64,000 bases of DNA from Roseomonas elaeocarpi (GCF_042433915.1 NZ_JBHLUN010000014.1:62001-126000); one strand, 5' to 3'; numbered from the stretch's first letter, positions 8,841 to 17,792 are shown. Notes: a model not told the origin generated them from the letters alone. Translations and numbers: made by a program.

Positions 8841-9791
8841 TCAGCGCCCGCCGCGTGCCGCCACCAGCGCCCGGGTGCCGAGGCGCGAGCCGAGCACCGC
8901 GGCGATCAGGCCCAGCAGCATGGTCGCGAACACCGAGAAGGAGGCGACCGATGCCCCCTTGGCCGCGGCGTCCGCGGCCTGCCGCGCGCGCTCCTCGGCC
9001 TGCTGCATCGCCTGCTGCGCCTGCTGCTCGGCGCCCTGGACCCGCGCCTGCGCGTCCTGCGGCGAGATGTTGTACTCGGCCGCCACCAGCGCATTCAGCC
9101 GGTCACGATCTCCCTGCGACAGGTTGCCGTCGGTGATGCGGCGCCCGACCAGCGTCCCGATCTCGGCCTTGCGCTGGTCGGAGTTCATGGCCGCCGGATC
9201 GCCGCCGCCACCGCTCAGGGCGTTCTGCGCGCGGTCGATCACCGACTGCGTGGCCGACTGGATGGAGGAGGTGCTGGTGCGGTTCGCCGCCTGCTCGCCG
9301 ATGCCGGAGACCAGCGAGCCCGCGCCGCGGCCCAGGCTGCCGACCACGCCCGCCACGCCGTTGGCCGCCGTGGCGCCGACGCCCGCGACCAGGTTGCCCA
9401 GCAGCACCGCCGAGACCAGGAAGGTCGCGGCCCAGACGGCGAAGCCGTGCAGCGTCCCGTCGGTTCCGTCCGCCGTACCCGACAGCCGGGCCGCCGCGTA
9501 GCCGCCGACTGCCAGGCCGATCAGGTTGGCCACGAGCAGCCAGATCCCGGCGCCGATCCCGAAGCTCGAGGCGTCGGGCGTTTGCCGGCTGGTGGCGTCC
9601 ACCAGCGTGGCGCCCACGGCCGCGCCCAGGACGTTGAGCATCAGGCCGATCGCGAGCGCGATCACCGCGCCGGCGAAGATCGCGCCCCAGGAGATGCGGG
9701 AGCGGACGGAAGGCGCCCCCTCGACGGTCGCCGGGCCGGTGCCCGCGGGAAAGCTCGCCCCGTGGGGCGATCCGCTGGTAGGGCTTTGCAT
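8841..9791 (-). CDS. Membrane protein of unknown function with glycine/alanine-rich membrane segments
   Basis: Not confidently recognised. It has 316 residues: a polar N-terminus, a hydrophobic helix (WGAIFAGAVIALAIGLMLNVLGAAVGA), two further membrane segments around residues 80-145, a Gln/Ala-rich soluble stretch likely to be helical (GAEQQAQQAMQQAEERARQ), and a C-terminal membrane helix (FSVFATMLLGLIAAVLG). The soluble segment contains RRITDGNLSQGDRDRLNALVAAEYNIS, which resembles a small helical regulatory motif. A good ribosome site (AAGGAAG) precedes the ATG. Similar proteins are sometimes loosely named PhnA-like in alphaproteobacteria; function is unknown. Confidence 0.8.
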   Translation of the reverse strand: MQSPTSGSPHGASFPAGTGPATVEGAPSVRSRISWGAIFAGAVIALAIGLMLNVLGAAVGATLVDATSRQTPDASSFGIGAGIWLLVANLIGLAVGGYAAARLSGTADGTDGTLHGFAVWAATFLVSAVLLGNLVAGVGATAANGVAGVVGSLGRGAGSLVSGIGEQAANRTSTSSIQSATQSVIDRAQNALSGGGGDPAAMNSDQRKAEIGTLVGRRITDGNLSQGDRDRLNALVAAEYNISPQDAQARVQGAEQQAQQAMQQAEERARQAADAAAKGASVASFSVFATMLLGLIAAVLGSRLGTRALVAARGGR

Positions 9792-10034
9792 GGTGGCTGC
9801 TTCCTTTGTTCAAGAAACCACCAGGGCCTGTTCCGGGCTCGGTCGCACGGACAGGGCTGGACGGTCGTCCGATCAGCCCAACAACTGCGGGGAAGATGCA
9901 AAGTTGTGCGTGCCCGCCGATTGTGTTCGGGCCTCCAACTCTCAGCCGTCGCGCGGAACACGGGATGGCCTTCCGCTCGGTGCCGAAGGCACGTCCTGCT
10001 TGGCCGCTCCGCCGGAGGGCGCCATGATACCCCG

Positions 10035-11018
10035 ATGTTCGTTTCCCCCGCGCCGCACGAAACCTGGCCATCCTGGCCCAACCCCGCGGCCGCCGGCTTC
10101 GACCCGGCCCGCTTCGCCCGTGCGACGGCGCTGGCACAGAGCCTCGGCTCCGCGGGGCTGTTCCTGGTGCGCGACGGCCGCCCCCTGAACGGGCTGGGCG
10201 ATCCCGCCTGGCGCGCCAACGCGCGCTCGATCCGAAAGTCGATCCTGTGCGCCCTGTTCGGGATCGCGGTGGCACGCGGGCAGGTCGACCTCGCGGCCAC
10301 GCTGCGCGACCTCGGGATCGAGGACAGCGAAGGCCTCAGCGAGGTGGAGCGCGGCGCCACGGTGGCCGACCTGCTGGCGGCGCGCTCGGGCATCATGCAC
10401 CCGGCCGGCTACGAGAGCGACTGGATGAAGACGCTCAAGGCGCCGCGCCACGCCCACGCGCCGGGCACCCACTGGTGCTACAACAACTGGGACTTCAACG
10501 CCCTGGGCACGATCTTCGAGCGCTGCACCGGCCGCGGCGTGCCGGACGCCTTCGCCGAGGAGCTGGCAGCGCCCCTCGGCATGGAGGATTTCCGCCCCGG
10601 CGACGCCACGCATGTCCCCTCGGCCGAGAGCGTGCATCCCGCCTATCCGATCACCCTGTCGGCGCGCGACCTCGCCCGCTTCGGGCTGCTCTGGCTGAAC
10701 CGGGGTCGCTGGGGGGACCGGCAGCTCGTGCCGGCGGACTGGGTGCGCGCCTCGCTGGAGCCGCTTTCCGACGCCGGCGAGGACGGTGCCTACGGCCGGT
10801 TGTGGTGGCTGTCGCGCGACGGCACGCATCTGCCCGGCCTGCGGGTGCCGCCCGGCACCTATTCCGCGCGGGGCTGGGGCGGGCACCACCTGATCGTGGT
10901 GCCGGCGCACGACCTCGTGGTGGTGCACCGCGCCCAGACCGAGGTGGAACCCTTCCGGATCGTGGGCAAGCCCGCGATGGGCCGCATCCTGGCCGCGCTG
11001 CTGGGCGCGGTCGCCTGA
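10035..11018 (+). CDS. Serine hydrolase, class C beta-lactamase/penicillin-binding-protein fold
   Basis: 327 residues. The catalytic SxxK motif is SIRK in the segment NARSIRKSILCALFG; a YxN-type motif is seen in CYNNWDFN; the third motif is replaced by GWGGHH near the C-terminus, as in esterase-like members. No signal peptide is evident, so the enzyme may be cytoplasmic and act as an esterase or amidase rather than on cell wall. The ATG at 10035 is chosen because everything upstream in the same frame is compositionally unlike protein. It converges on phaR across a strong hairpin terminator. Confidence 0.85.
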   Translation: MFVSPAPHETWPSWPNPAAAGFDPARFARATALAQSLGSAGLFLVRDGRPLNGLGDPAWRANARSIRKSILCALFGIAVARGQVDLAATLRDLGIEDSEGLSEVERGATVADLLAARSGIMHPAGYESDWMKTLKAPRHAHAPGTHWCYNNWDFNALGTIFERCTGRGVPDAFAEELAAPLGMEDFRPGDATHVPSAESVHPAYPITLSARDLARFGLLWLNRGRWGDRQLVPADWVRASLEPLSDAGEDGAYGRLWWLSRDGTHLPGLRVPPGTYSARGWGGHHLIVVPAHDLVVVHRAQTEVEPFRIVGKPAMGRILAALLGAVA

Positions 11019-11076
11019 CCTCCCGCCCCTCGGCGCAACCGGTGCCGAGGAAGGATCAGGTCACGCAGCGGGGCGC

Positions 11077-11118
11077 CGGCGCGGTCTGCGCCGGCCACCG
11101 ACGGCGCAGACCGCGCCG
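11077..11118. terminator. Bidirectional terminator hairpin between serine hydrolase and phaR
   Basis: Two perfectly complementary 16-bp arms (11077-11092 and 11103-11118) around a 10-nt loop, located in the gap between converging genes. There is no T run, but the stem is very stable. Confidence 0.65.
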
Positions 11119-11125
11119 CCGCGCC

Positions 11126-11767
11126 TCAGCCCTTGCCGCCGCGAAGGCGCGACAGTTCCTGCTTGAGCGAGGTGATCTCCTCGCGCAGCACCTCGACCTC
11201 GGACGGCGGCGCTTCCGCCGCGCCGCGCCCGTTGGCGCCGTTGGGAAACGGGCTGAACAGGCTCATGGCGCGTTCCATCATCGCCATGTTTTGCTTGCTC
11301 AGTTCCTCCAGCCCGGCCAGCGGGGACTGAAAGGCGCCGAACCCGTTGCCCACCCCGCCGCTCATGGCTTCCATGGAGCGGCGCATCTGCTCACCCTGTT
11401 GCGCGAAGCCACCCATCATGGTCTCGAGGTAGCGTGGCACCACGGCCTGGAGGTTGCCGCCGTACATGCCGATCAGCTGCCGCAGGAAGGAGGTCGGCAG
11501 CATGGCGCTGCCCTTGGCCTCTTCCTCGACGATGATCTGCGTCAGCACGGAACGGGTGATGTCGTCGCCCGACTTGGCATCGTAGACCACGAAGTCGCGA
11601 CCCGCGCGCACCATCCGCGCCAGGTCCTCGAGCGTGACGTAGGAGCTGCTCTCGGTGTTATACAAACGCCGGTTGGCGTACTTCTTGACCACGACCGGTG
11701 GACTGGCGGGCGCCGCACTCTCGCCCGACTCCCCGGCTACCTCCCGCAATTTGCTGGGCTCGGCCAT
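11126..11767 (-). CDS. phaR: PhaR, polyhydroxyalkanoate synthesis repressor
   Basis: DNA- and PHA-granule-binding repressor that senses free polymer and controls phasin and PHA genes. It has 213 residues. The diagnostic N-terminal PHA/PHB-accumulation DNA-binding domain reads VVVKKYANRRLYNTESSSYVTLEDL, followed by FVVYDAKSGDDITRSVLTQII and RQLIGMYGGNLQAVVPRYLE. The C-terminus ends in a coiled coil (EVEVLREEITSLKQELSRLRG). A strong ribosome site (AGGGAGG) precedes the ATG. It is divergent from the PhaC-like locus, so the 77-bp gap probably holds the shared control region. Confidence 0.95.
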   Translation of the reverse strand: MAEPSKLREVAGESGESAAPASPPVVVKKYANRRLYNTESSSYVTLEDLARMVRAGRDFVVYDAKSGDDITRSVLTQIIVEEEAKGSAMLPTSFLRQLIGMYGGNLQAVVPRYLETMMGGFAQQGEQMRRSMEAMSGGVGNGFGAFQSPLAGLEELSKQNMAMMERAMSLFSPFPNGANGRGAAEAPPSEVEVLREEITSLKQELSRLRGGKG

Positions 11768-11844
11768 GGGTGACCTCCCTCTGATTTGTGACCCATGCTA
11801 GTCCCATCGTGCCGCGCTGCGGAAGAGTTCAAAGAGGAGCGGCA

Positions 11845-12459
11845 ATGACGGGGGATCCGGAAGGATCGGCGGAGCCTCCCGCGCAGAACCCATCGGGACA
11901 GGACGATCCGGCAGCAGGCCACCCGGCGCTGGATCACCTGGCGGATGACTGGATCGCGTTGTGGCAGTCGGAAGTCGCGGGATGGATGGCCGAGCCGGAG
12001 CTGCGGCGCCTCCTCGCCGCCTGGGTCACGGGCGGCGCCGTTGACGCGGCCAAGGCTGGTCCCACGGCGGCGGGCGGCGGGCCCGGCAGCGCCCCCTGGA
12101 GCCTCGTTCCGCCCTGGCTCGCCGAAACCCTACGCGCCGCCGGACACTCTCCTCACGGGGGCTGGCCCCACGAAGCCTGGCCCTACGGACCCCAGCCCCA
12201 TGGCCCTTCCGGACTCTCCCCCACCGGCTTCCCCCCCTCTGGCTTCCCCTCCGTTGGGCCCGCGCCCGCTGGCGCTGCACCTGGGGCTTTCGGCACTGCG
12301 GGGCTGGACAGCGCTGGCAGCGCTTCCACCACGCTCCTCGCCCTCCTGCTCTCACGACTGGACGGCGTGGAGCGGCGCCTGGCCGGTCTCGACGGCAGGG
12401 CGGAAGGAAGCGAGGCGCCTGCTCGACGCCCTCGACGCGTCCGGCTTCGGCGCCGCTGA
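11845..12459 (+). CDS. Small protein preceding and overlapping the PhaC-like gene; possible PHA synthase partner
   Basis: 204 residues, no firm family. The N-terminal third contains a Trp-rich helical stretch (HLADDWIALWQSEVAGWM), the middle is Pro/Gly-rich, and the end carries a predicted coiled coil (LLALLLSRLDGVERRLAGLDG) followed by an Arg-rich tail. The layout recalls PhaE-type or granule-associated proteins, but that is inference. The start has a good ribosome site (AGAGGAG). Its last 260 bp overlap the PhaC-like frame, with coding-like composition appearing in both frames. A frameshifted single gene is the alternative. Confidence 0.6.
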   Translation: MTGDPEGSAEPPAQNPSGQDDPAAGHPALDHLADDWIALWQSEVAGWMAEPELRRLLAAWVTGGAVDAAKAGPTAAGGGPGSAPWSLVPPWLAETLRAAGHSPHGGWPHEAWPYGPQPHGPSGLSPTGFPPSGFPSVGPAPAGAAPGAFGTAGLDSAGSASTTLLALLLSRLDGVERRLAGLDGRAEGSEAPARRPRRVRLRRR

Positions 12460-13528
12460 CCTCGCCGCCGCGGTCGGGCAGCGCCTCCTGATCGAGGATG
12501 CGGCGCTGGTGCACGGCCTCGCCCGGTATCGCCGCCATCCCCGGCCTGCGCTGCCGCCGGAACCACCGGTGCTCTGGCGCGAAGGTGCCAGCCGGCTGCT
12601 GGACTACGCCCCCGGGGCCAGCGCGGGACCGCGCCTGCTGGTGGTGCCCTCGCTGGTGAACCGCGCCCGCGTGCTGGACCTCCTGCCCGAACGCTCCATG
12701 CTGCGCTGGCTGGCGGCGCAGGACACGCGGCCGCTGCTGCTCGACTGGGGCATGCCGGGCGAGGCGGAGCGCGCCATGGACCTGTCGGCCTTTACCGCCG
12801 GTCGGCTGGAGCGCGCCCTGCGTGCCGTGGACGGGCCCGTGGTGATGCTGGGCTACTGCATGGGCGGGCTGCTGGCCCTGGCGGCGGCGCTGCGGCAGCC
12901 GGAGCGGGTGCAGGGCCTCGCGCTGCTCGCCACGCCCTGGGATTTCTGGGTCGGGGCACCTTCCCAAGGCAAGGAGCCGGGGGATGCGTCCGAAGGCGGC
13001 GCTGGGGCCGCGTCGCGCGGGCTGGCGGCGCTGCTGCCGGTGCTCGAACCCTTGCTCGCCGCCACCGGCACCCTGCCGGTGGACGTGATCCAGTCGCTCT
13101 TCGCCTCGCTCGACCCCTTCAGCATCGCCCGCAAGTTCCGCCGCTTCGGCCGCCTGGCCGAGGGCTCGCCGCAGTTGCGGCACTTCGTGGCGCTGGAAGA
13201 CTGGCTCAACGACGGCGTGCCCCTGCCCGCCCCCGTGGCGCGCGAGTGCCTCGGCGGCTGGTACGGCCGCAACACGCCGGCCCGCGGGGAATGGCGCATC
13301 GCGGGCGAGGTGGTGTCGCCACGGCGCCTGGAGATCCCGGCCTTCGTCGCCGTGCCGCATCGCGACCGGATCGTGCCCCCGGCCAGCGCCCGCGCCCTGG
13401 CCGCAGCACTGCCGCGCGCGGTGCTGCACGAAACACCGGCCGGGCATATCGGCATGGCCGCGGGCGGACGCGCGGAAGCGGCGCTGTGGCGGCCGCTGCG
13501 GCAATGGATGGCCACGCTGCCGGGCTGA
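12200..13528 (+). CDS. PhaC-like alpha/beta hydrolase (PHA synthase family)
   Basis: Predicted polyester synthase or related acyltransferase. The lipase-like box GYCMGG (residues 218-223 from this start) has the nucleophilic Cys typical of PHA synthases in place of Ser. The catalytic Asp is expected in VPHRDRIVPP and the His in AGHIGM near the C-terminus. Other conserved parts are LLVVPSLVNRARVLDLL and RPLLLDWG. At 442 residues it is shorter than class I PhaC (about 580). The ATG at 12200 is proposed because GPRPLALHL soon after it resembles the start of related rhodospirillal proteins (recalled, not searched). It sits beside phaR and near phaA. Confidence 0.8.
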   Translation: MALPDSPPPASPPLASPPLGPRPLALHLGLSALRGWTALAALPPRSSPSCSHDWTAWSGAWPVSTAGRKEARRLLDALDASGFGAADLAAAVGQRLLIEDAALVHGLARYRRHPRPALPPEPPVLWREGASRLLDYAPGASAGPRLLVVPSLVNRARVLDLLPERSMLRWLAAQDTRPLLLDWGMPGEAERAMDLSAFTAGRLERALRAVDGPVVMLGYCMGGLLALAAALRQPERVQGLALLATPWDFWVGAPSQGKEPGDASEGGAGAASRGLAALLPVLEPLLAATGTLPVDVIQSLFASLDPFSIARKFRRFGRLAEGSPQLRHFVALEDWLNDGVPLPAPVARECLGGWYGRNTPARGEWRIAGEVVSPRRLEIPAFVAVPHRDRIVPPASARALAAALPRAVLHETPAGHIGMAAGGRAEAALWRPLRQWMATLPG

Positions 13529-13824
13529 GCGCGTTCGGGCCGTGCTTGGCTCCGTATACGCGGTGGGCGGCCTTCCCGAGCTGGCATCGTGACGCATCGC
13601 CGCCGCACCGGCGGAACCCTGGTCCGAGGTGCGCTTCGGGATGGTGGCACCCTGAGTCAGGTGGAACAGGTCGTACCCGGCGGCCTGAAACGACCTGACC
13701 GTGCCCGCCCTGGACCACGCGGCCAGCCATGCCGCGCGACTGCCCCAGGCAGGGCCTTGCAACTTCCGGGCGCCGGAGGACTCCTTTGGAACATCCCCGA
13801 CACCCTTCCGAAAGGTGCTTCCCC

Positions 13825-14814
13825 ATGTCCGCCACACAGCACTACGCCCCGCCCGGCCCGCTCGGCTTCGGCGGCGCGCCCCTCGGCAACATGTTCGAAG
13901 TCGTGTCCGAGGCTGACGCCGCCGCCACGCTGGAGGCTGCCTGGGACAGCGGCATCCGCTACTTCGACACCGCGCCGGAATACGGCCCGGGCATCTCCGA
14001 GCACCGCTTCGGCCAGGCACTGCGGCAGCACCCGCGCGAGGAGTTCGTGCTGTCCACCAAGGTCGGTCGCCTCCTGCGCGCGGACGCGAGCAAGGGTGGG
14101 CAGCACGGCCCCTTCGTGAAGGGACTGCCCTTCCGGGTGGACTACGACTATTCCGCCGACGGCGTCCGCCGCTCGCTCGAGGACAGCCTGCAGCGCCTGG
14201 GGCTGGCCAGCATCGACGTGGTCTATATCCACGACTGCGCCGAGGACGCGCATGGCGAGCACTGGCGCGAGGTCTTCCACACCGCCATGACCGGCGCCGC
14301 CGTCGCCCTGACGAAGCTGCGCGAGGAAGGCGTGATCCGCGGCTGGGGCCTGGGCGTGAACCGGGTGGAGCCCTGCGTCATGGCGCTGGAACAGGCCGAC
14401 CCGGACGTCTTCCTGCTGGCCGGCCGCTACAGCCTGCTGAACCAGCCGGCGCTGGACGAGTTCTTCCCCCGCTGCGCCGAGCGCGGCGCCCACGTCGTGG
14501 TGGGCGGCCCCTATAATTCCGGCCTGATCGCGGGCGGCAAGAACTTCGAGTACCAGCCGGCCTCCGCGGACAAGATCTCGGCCCGGGACCGGCTGCGCGC
14601 CATCGCGGAACAACACGGCGTGGACCTGCGTGCCGCGGCGCTGCAGTTCTGCGCCGCCCATCCGGTGGTCTGCTCCGTGATCCCCGGCACCAAGAACCCG
14701 GCGCGCGTGCGCGAGAACGTCGCCCTGATGGCGCAATCGATCCCGGCGGATTTCTGGGCGGAGCTGAAGCACGAGCACGTCCTGCCCGAGGCCGCGCCGG
14801 TTCCGGGCGGCTGA
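13825..14814 (+). CDS. Aldo/keto reductase, D-threo-aldose/L-fucose dehydrogenase-like
   Basis: NAD(P)-dependent TIM-barrel oxidoreductase of 329 residues. The catalytic tetrad is visible: Asp and Tyr in YFDTAPEYG, Lys in LSTKVGRLL, His in VVYIHDC. The phrase GIRYFDTAPEYGPGISEHRFGQAL places it with aldose/pyridoxal dehydrogenase-like members; the actual substrate cannot be told. The ATG at 13825 begins MSATQHY directly before the conserved PPGPLGFGGAPLGN; upstream in-frame sequence looks non-coding. It lies between the PhaC-like gene and phaA without obvious functional link. Confidence 0.88.
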   Translation: MSATQHYAPPGPLGFGGAPLGNMFEVVSEADAAATLEAAWDSGIRYFDTAPEYGPGISEHRFGQALRQHPREEFVLSTKVGRLLRADASKGGQHGPFVKGLPFRVDYDYSADGVRRSLEDSLQRLGLASIDVVYIHDCAEDAHGEHWREVFHTAMTGAAVALTKLREEGVIRGWGLGVNRVEPCVMALEQADPDVFLLAGRYSLLNQPALDEFFPRCAERGAHVVVGGPYNSGLIAGGKNFEYQPASADKISARDRLRAIAEQHGVDLRAAALQFCAAHPVVCSVIPGTKNPARVRENVALMAQSIPADFWAELKHEHVLPEAAPVPGG

Positions 14815-14951
14815 GGCGGGGGCCGGCGCCGTCTCCCCGGGCGGCGCCCCGATCGCGCTGGGGCGGTCCCCGGTGCGGAGCATCGGGATAGCGGCCTTGT
14901 GGAGTGCCCCGGCAACATCCCATCTTTCCCCCATTGGGAGAACGACACGCC

Positions 14952-16127
14952 ATGGACGATCTTGTGATTGCCGCCGCCGCTCGCACGCCGGTCGGCTCCT
15001 TTAACGGCGCCTTCGCCACGTTGCCGGCGCACGTACTGGGCGCCGTCGCGATCAAGGCGGCTCTGGAGCGCGCGGGGGTCTCGCCCGAGGAGGTGGACGA
15101 GGTCATCCTGGGCCAGGTGCTGACCGCGGGCGAAGGACAGAACCCGGCGCGCCAGGCCTCGGTCGCGGCCGGCATCCCGGTGGAGCGCACCGCCTTCGCC
15201 ATGAACCAGCTCTGCGGCTCGGGCCTGCGCAGCGTGGCGCTGGCGGCGCAGCAGATCGCCACCGGCGATGCCCGTATCGTGGTGGCGGGTGGCCAGGAAA
15301 GCATGACCCAGGCCCCGCACTGCGCGAACCTGCGCGCCGGGCAGAAGATGGGCGACCTGAACCTGATCGACACCATGATCCGCGACGGGCTGTGGGACGC
15401 CTTCAACGGCTACCACATGGGCGTCACCGCCGAGAACGTGGCCGAGAAGTACCAGATCACCCGCGACCAGCAGGACGAGTACGCCTTCAACTCGCAGCGC
15501 AAGGCGGGCGAGGCGATGCGCAGCGGGCTGTTCGCCCAGGAGATCGCTCCGGTGACGGTGAAGACCCGCAAGGGCGAGGTGACCGTTTCCACCGACGAGT
15601 ACCCGAAGCCCGACACCACCCGCGAGGTCCTGGCCAAGCTGCGCCCGGCCTTCGACAAGTCGGGCACCGTCACCGCCGGCAACGCGTCCGGCATCAACGA
15701 CGGCGCCGCGGCGATCCTGGTGATGTCGGGGGCCGAGGCCGCGCGGCGCGGCATCACACCGCTGGCCCGCATCGCCTCCTGGGCCACGGCGGGCGTGGAC
15801 CCGTCGCTCATGGGTACCGGCCCGATCCCGGCCTCGCGCAAGGCGCTGGAAAAAGCGGGCTGGAAGGTGGCCGACCTCGACCTGATCGAGGCGAACGAGG
15901 CCTTCGCCGCGCAGGCCTGCGCCGTGAACAAGGAGATGGGCTGGGACACCGACAAGGTGAACATCAGCGGCGGTGCCATCGCGCTGGGCCACCCGATCGG
16001 TGCTTCCGGCGGGCGCGTACTGACCACCCTGCTCCATGGCATGAAGGCGAAGGGGGCGCGCAAGGGCCTGGCCACGCTGTGCATCGGCGGCGGTATGGGC
16101 GTCGCCATGTGCGTCGAGGCCGTCTGA
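14952..16127 (+). CDS. phaA: Acetyl-CoA C-acetyltransferase (PHA-type beta-ketothiolase)
   Basis: Condenses two acetyl-CoA to acetoacetyl-CoA, the first step of poly-3-hydroxybutyrate synthesis. It has 391 residues. The acyl-enzyme Cys is in NQLCGSGLRSV, the His in GHPIGASGGR and the second Cys in LCIGGGMGVAM. A ribosome site (GGGAGA) precedes the ATG at 14952. Its natural partner reductase phaB is encoded 5 kb away on the other strand (20966-21688). A GC hairpin (16170-16199) follows, before the convergent methyltransferase. Confidence 0.96.
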   Translation: MDDLVIAAAARTPVGSFNGAFATLPAHVLGAVAIKAALERAGVSPEEVDEVILGQVLTAGEGQNPARQASVAAGIPVERTAFAMNQLCGSGLRSVALAAQQIATGDARIVVAGGQESMTQAPHCANLRAGQKMGDLNLIDTMIRDGLWDAFNGYHMGVTAENVAEKYQITRDQQDEYAFNSQRKAGEAMRSGLFAQEIAPVTVKTRKGEVTVSTDEYPKPDTTREVLAKLRPAFDKSGTVTAGNASGINDGAAAILVMSGAEAARRGITPLARIASWATAGVDPSLMGTGPIPASRKALEKAGWKVADLDLIEANEAFAAQACAVNKEMGWDTDKVNISGGAIALGHPIGASGGRVLTTLLHGMKAKGARKGLATLCIGGGMGVAMCVEAV

Positions 16128-16169
16128 GCTGTCCGGGCGCCGGTGCGCAGGCGGCGCCGTAAGAACCAG

Positions 16170-16199
16170 CGCGCCGGGGCTTTCGCGGCTTCCGGCGCG
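16170..16199. terminator. Hairpin between convergent phaA and methyltransferase
   Basis: Arms CGCGCCGG (16170-16177) and CCGGCGCG (16192-16199) flank a 14-nt loop in the convergent gap. A GC-rich stem without a T run, so only a plausible terminator. Confidence 0.4.
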
Positions 16200-16209
16200 T
16201 ACCTGCCCG

Positions 16210-17013
16210 CTAGTCCTGGCTGCCGCTCCGGGCCACCGCTTCCTCGCTGGGCTGTTCCTCCGCGGCGCGGGAGGCCGGGACGAGGCCGCGGCTGACCCAG
16301 GCCGGCACCGTCACCCGCCGCCCCGCCGCCTCGGGCCGCAGCGGCATCACGCCGAAGACCTCCTTGCGCGCCTCGATGATCGTCACGCCGGCAAGCTTCG
16401 GCGCCACGCTGCGCCCCATTGCCTCCCAGGCGCGGGCACCGCGGAGCAGGAAGCGGGAGCGGAAGGGCGGCACGAACAGCGCGCCGTCGCGACGTTCCAC
16501 GTGGAACATCCCCGCCCGCAGGAACCGTGCGAGCTGCCCGGGGCTGTAGGGCTGCCCGTGGCCGAGCGGCGTGCGCTCCAGATGGGCCCAGATGCTGCGC
16601 CGGTTGGGCACCAGCACCAACAGCCGCCCCTCGTCCTTCATCACCCGCCAGACCTCGCGCAGCAGGCGGCGGGAATGCGCGGCATTCTCCAGCCCGTGGA
16701 CCATCAGCACGTTGTCGAAGCTGAGGTCCGGGAAGGGCAGGCTTTCCTCCTCCACCAGGGCGGCGGCGCAAGGGCCATCGGGCGGCCAGGGCAACATGGT
16801 GCCCGGGTGCAGCTGCGCCGGCGCCACGGCCACCACGCGCGCCGCCCGTCGTCGCCACAGGCGCAGGTAGGGCCCGGCATGGCCGATCCCCAGGACCTCA
16901 CGTCCCGCCAGCTCGGGCCAGAGGGCGCGCAGCCGCGTCCGGAGCAGGCGCTTCGCAACGACCCCGGTGGGTGAGGCGTAGAAGCTATCGAACCCATGGA
17001 CCTCAGCGCTCAT
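16210..17013 (-). CDS. Class I SAM-dependent methyltransferase (type 11) of unknown substrate
   Basis: 267 residues. The glycine-rich SAM site is degenerate (VLGIGHAGPYLRLW), followed by the acidic VEEESLPFPDLSFDNVLMVHGLE and RLLREVWRVMKDEGRLLVLVPNRRS, the usual motif order of a type 11 methyltransferase. The pairing with gloB, divergent with a 41-bp gap, is common in alphaproteobacteria. The codons for GMFHVERRDG contain a nearly perfect parS palindrome (16493-16508), so conservation of this stretch may serve ParB binding as well as protein function. Confidence 0.85.
   Translation of the reverse strand: MSAEVHGFDSFYASPTGVVAKRLLRTRLRALWPELAGREVLGIGHAGPYLRLWRRRAARVVAVAPAQLHPGTMLPWPPDGPCAAALVEEESLPFPDLSFDNVLMVHGLENAAHSRRLLREVWRVMKDEGRLLVLVPNRRSIWAHLERTPLGHGQPYSPGQLARFLRAGMFHVERRDGALFVPPFRSRFLLRGARAWEAMGRSVAPKLAGVTIIEARKEVFGVMPLRPEAAGRRVTVPAWVSRGLVPASRAAEEQPSEEAVARSGSQD
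16493..16508. promoter_or_regulatory. parS-like ParB-binding site 2
   Basis: CGTTCCACGTGGAACA contains the 14-bp perfect palindrome GTTCCACGTGGAAC (16494-16507), matching the parS core. It lies inside the methyltransferase gene, 14.7 kb from the first site. No other comparable CACGTG-centred palindrome was noticed in the window. Confidence 0.8.
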
Positions 17014-17054
17014 GGGACGGGAATATAGGGCACCACGGCCCCGAAGGAACCACG

Positions 17055-17792
17055 ATGACCCTGAATGTGCGGGCGATCCCCTGCCTGTCCGACAACTATG
17101 CCTGGCTGCTCACCTGCTCCGACACCGGCACCGTGGCGGTGTGCGACCCCGGCGAGGCCGCGCCCGTGCTGGCCGCCCTGCCCGAGGGGCGCTGCGACCT
17201 CGTGCTGATCACCCACCACCACGGCGACCACGTGGGCGGCGTGGCGGAACTCGTGGCGGCCACGGGCGCCAAGACGGTCGGTCACCCCGCTGAAGGCGTG
17301 CGGCTGCCGCCGCTCGACCACGCCCTGAACCCGGGCGACGGCATCGCGATCGGTGCCGCGCGCGCCATCGTCATCGACACGCCGGGCCACGCGCGCGGCC
17401 ACGTCGCCTTCCATGTCCAGGCGCCGGGGCGGGAGCGTGACGTGCTGCTGTCGGGCGACGCGCTGTTCTCGCTGGGTTGCGGCAAGCTGCTGGAAGGCAC
17501 GGCGGAGGAGATGTTCCTGTCGATGCAGCGCCTGCGCACCCTGCCGCCCGACACGCTGGTCTGCCCGGGCCACGAATACACTCTGTCCAATGCCCGCTTC
17601 GCCCTGACCGTGGAGCCCGACAACCAGGCGCTGCAGGCGCGGGTGCGGGAGGCCGAGGCGCAGCGCGCGGCCGGCCAGCCCACGGTGCCCACCACGCTCG
17701 AGGGTGAGATCGCCACCAACCCCTTCCTGCGGGCGGTGGACGTGCAGACCCTGGCCGCGCGCCGCCGGGCCAAGGACGTGTTCCGTGGCTGA
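17055..17792 (+). CDS. gloB: Hydroxyacylglutathione hydrolase (glyoxalase II)
   Basis: Hydrolyses S-lactoylglutathione to D-lactate and glutathione in methylglyoxal detoxification. It has 245 residues. The binuclear metal site is intact: THHHGDH in ITHHHGDHVGG, then His in DTPGHARGH, Asp in SGDALFSLGCGK and His in CPGHEYTLSN. ATG 17055 with GAAGGAA upstream. It starts a compact operon: the cupin gene begins with a GTG inside its last codons, and the methyltransferase overlaps the cupin by 4 bp. Confidence 0.95.
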   Translation: MTLNVRAIPCLSDNYAWLLTCSDTGTVAVCDPGEAAPVLAALPEGRCDLVLITHHHGDHVGGVAELVAATGAKTVGHPAEGVRLPPLDHALNPGDGIAIGAARAIVIDTPGHARGHVAFHVQAPGRERDVLLSGDALFSLGCGKLLEGTAEEMFLSMQRLRTLPPDTLVCPGHEYTLSNARFALTVEPDNQALQARVREAEAQRAAGQPTVPTTLEGEIATNPFLRAVDVQTLAARRRAKDVFRG

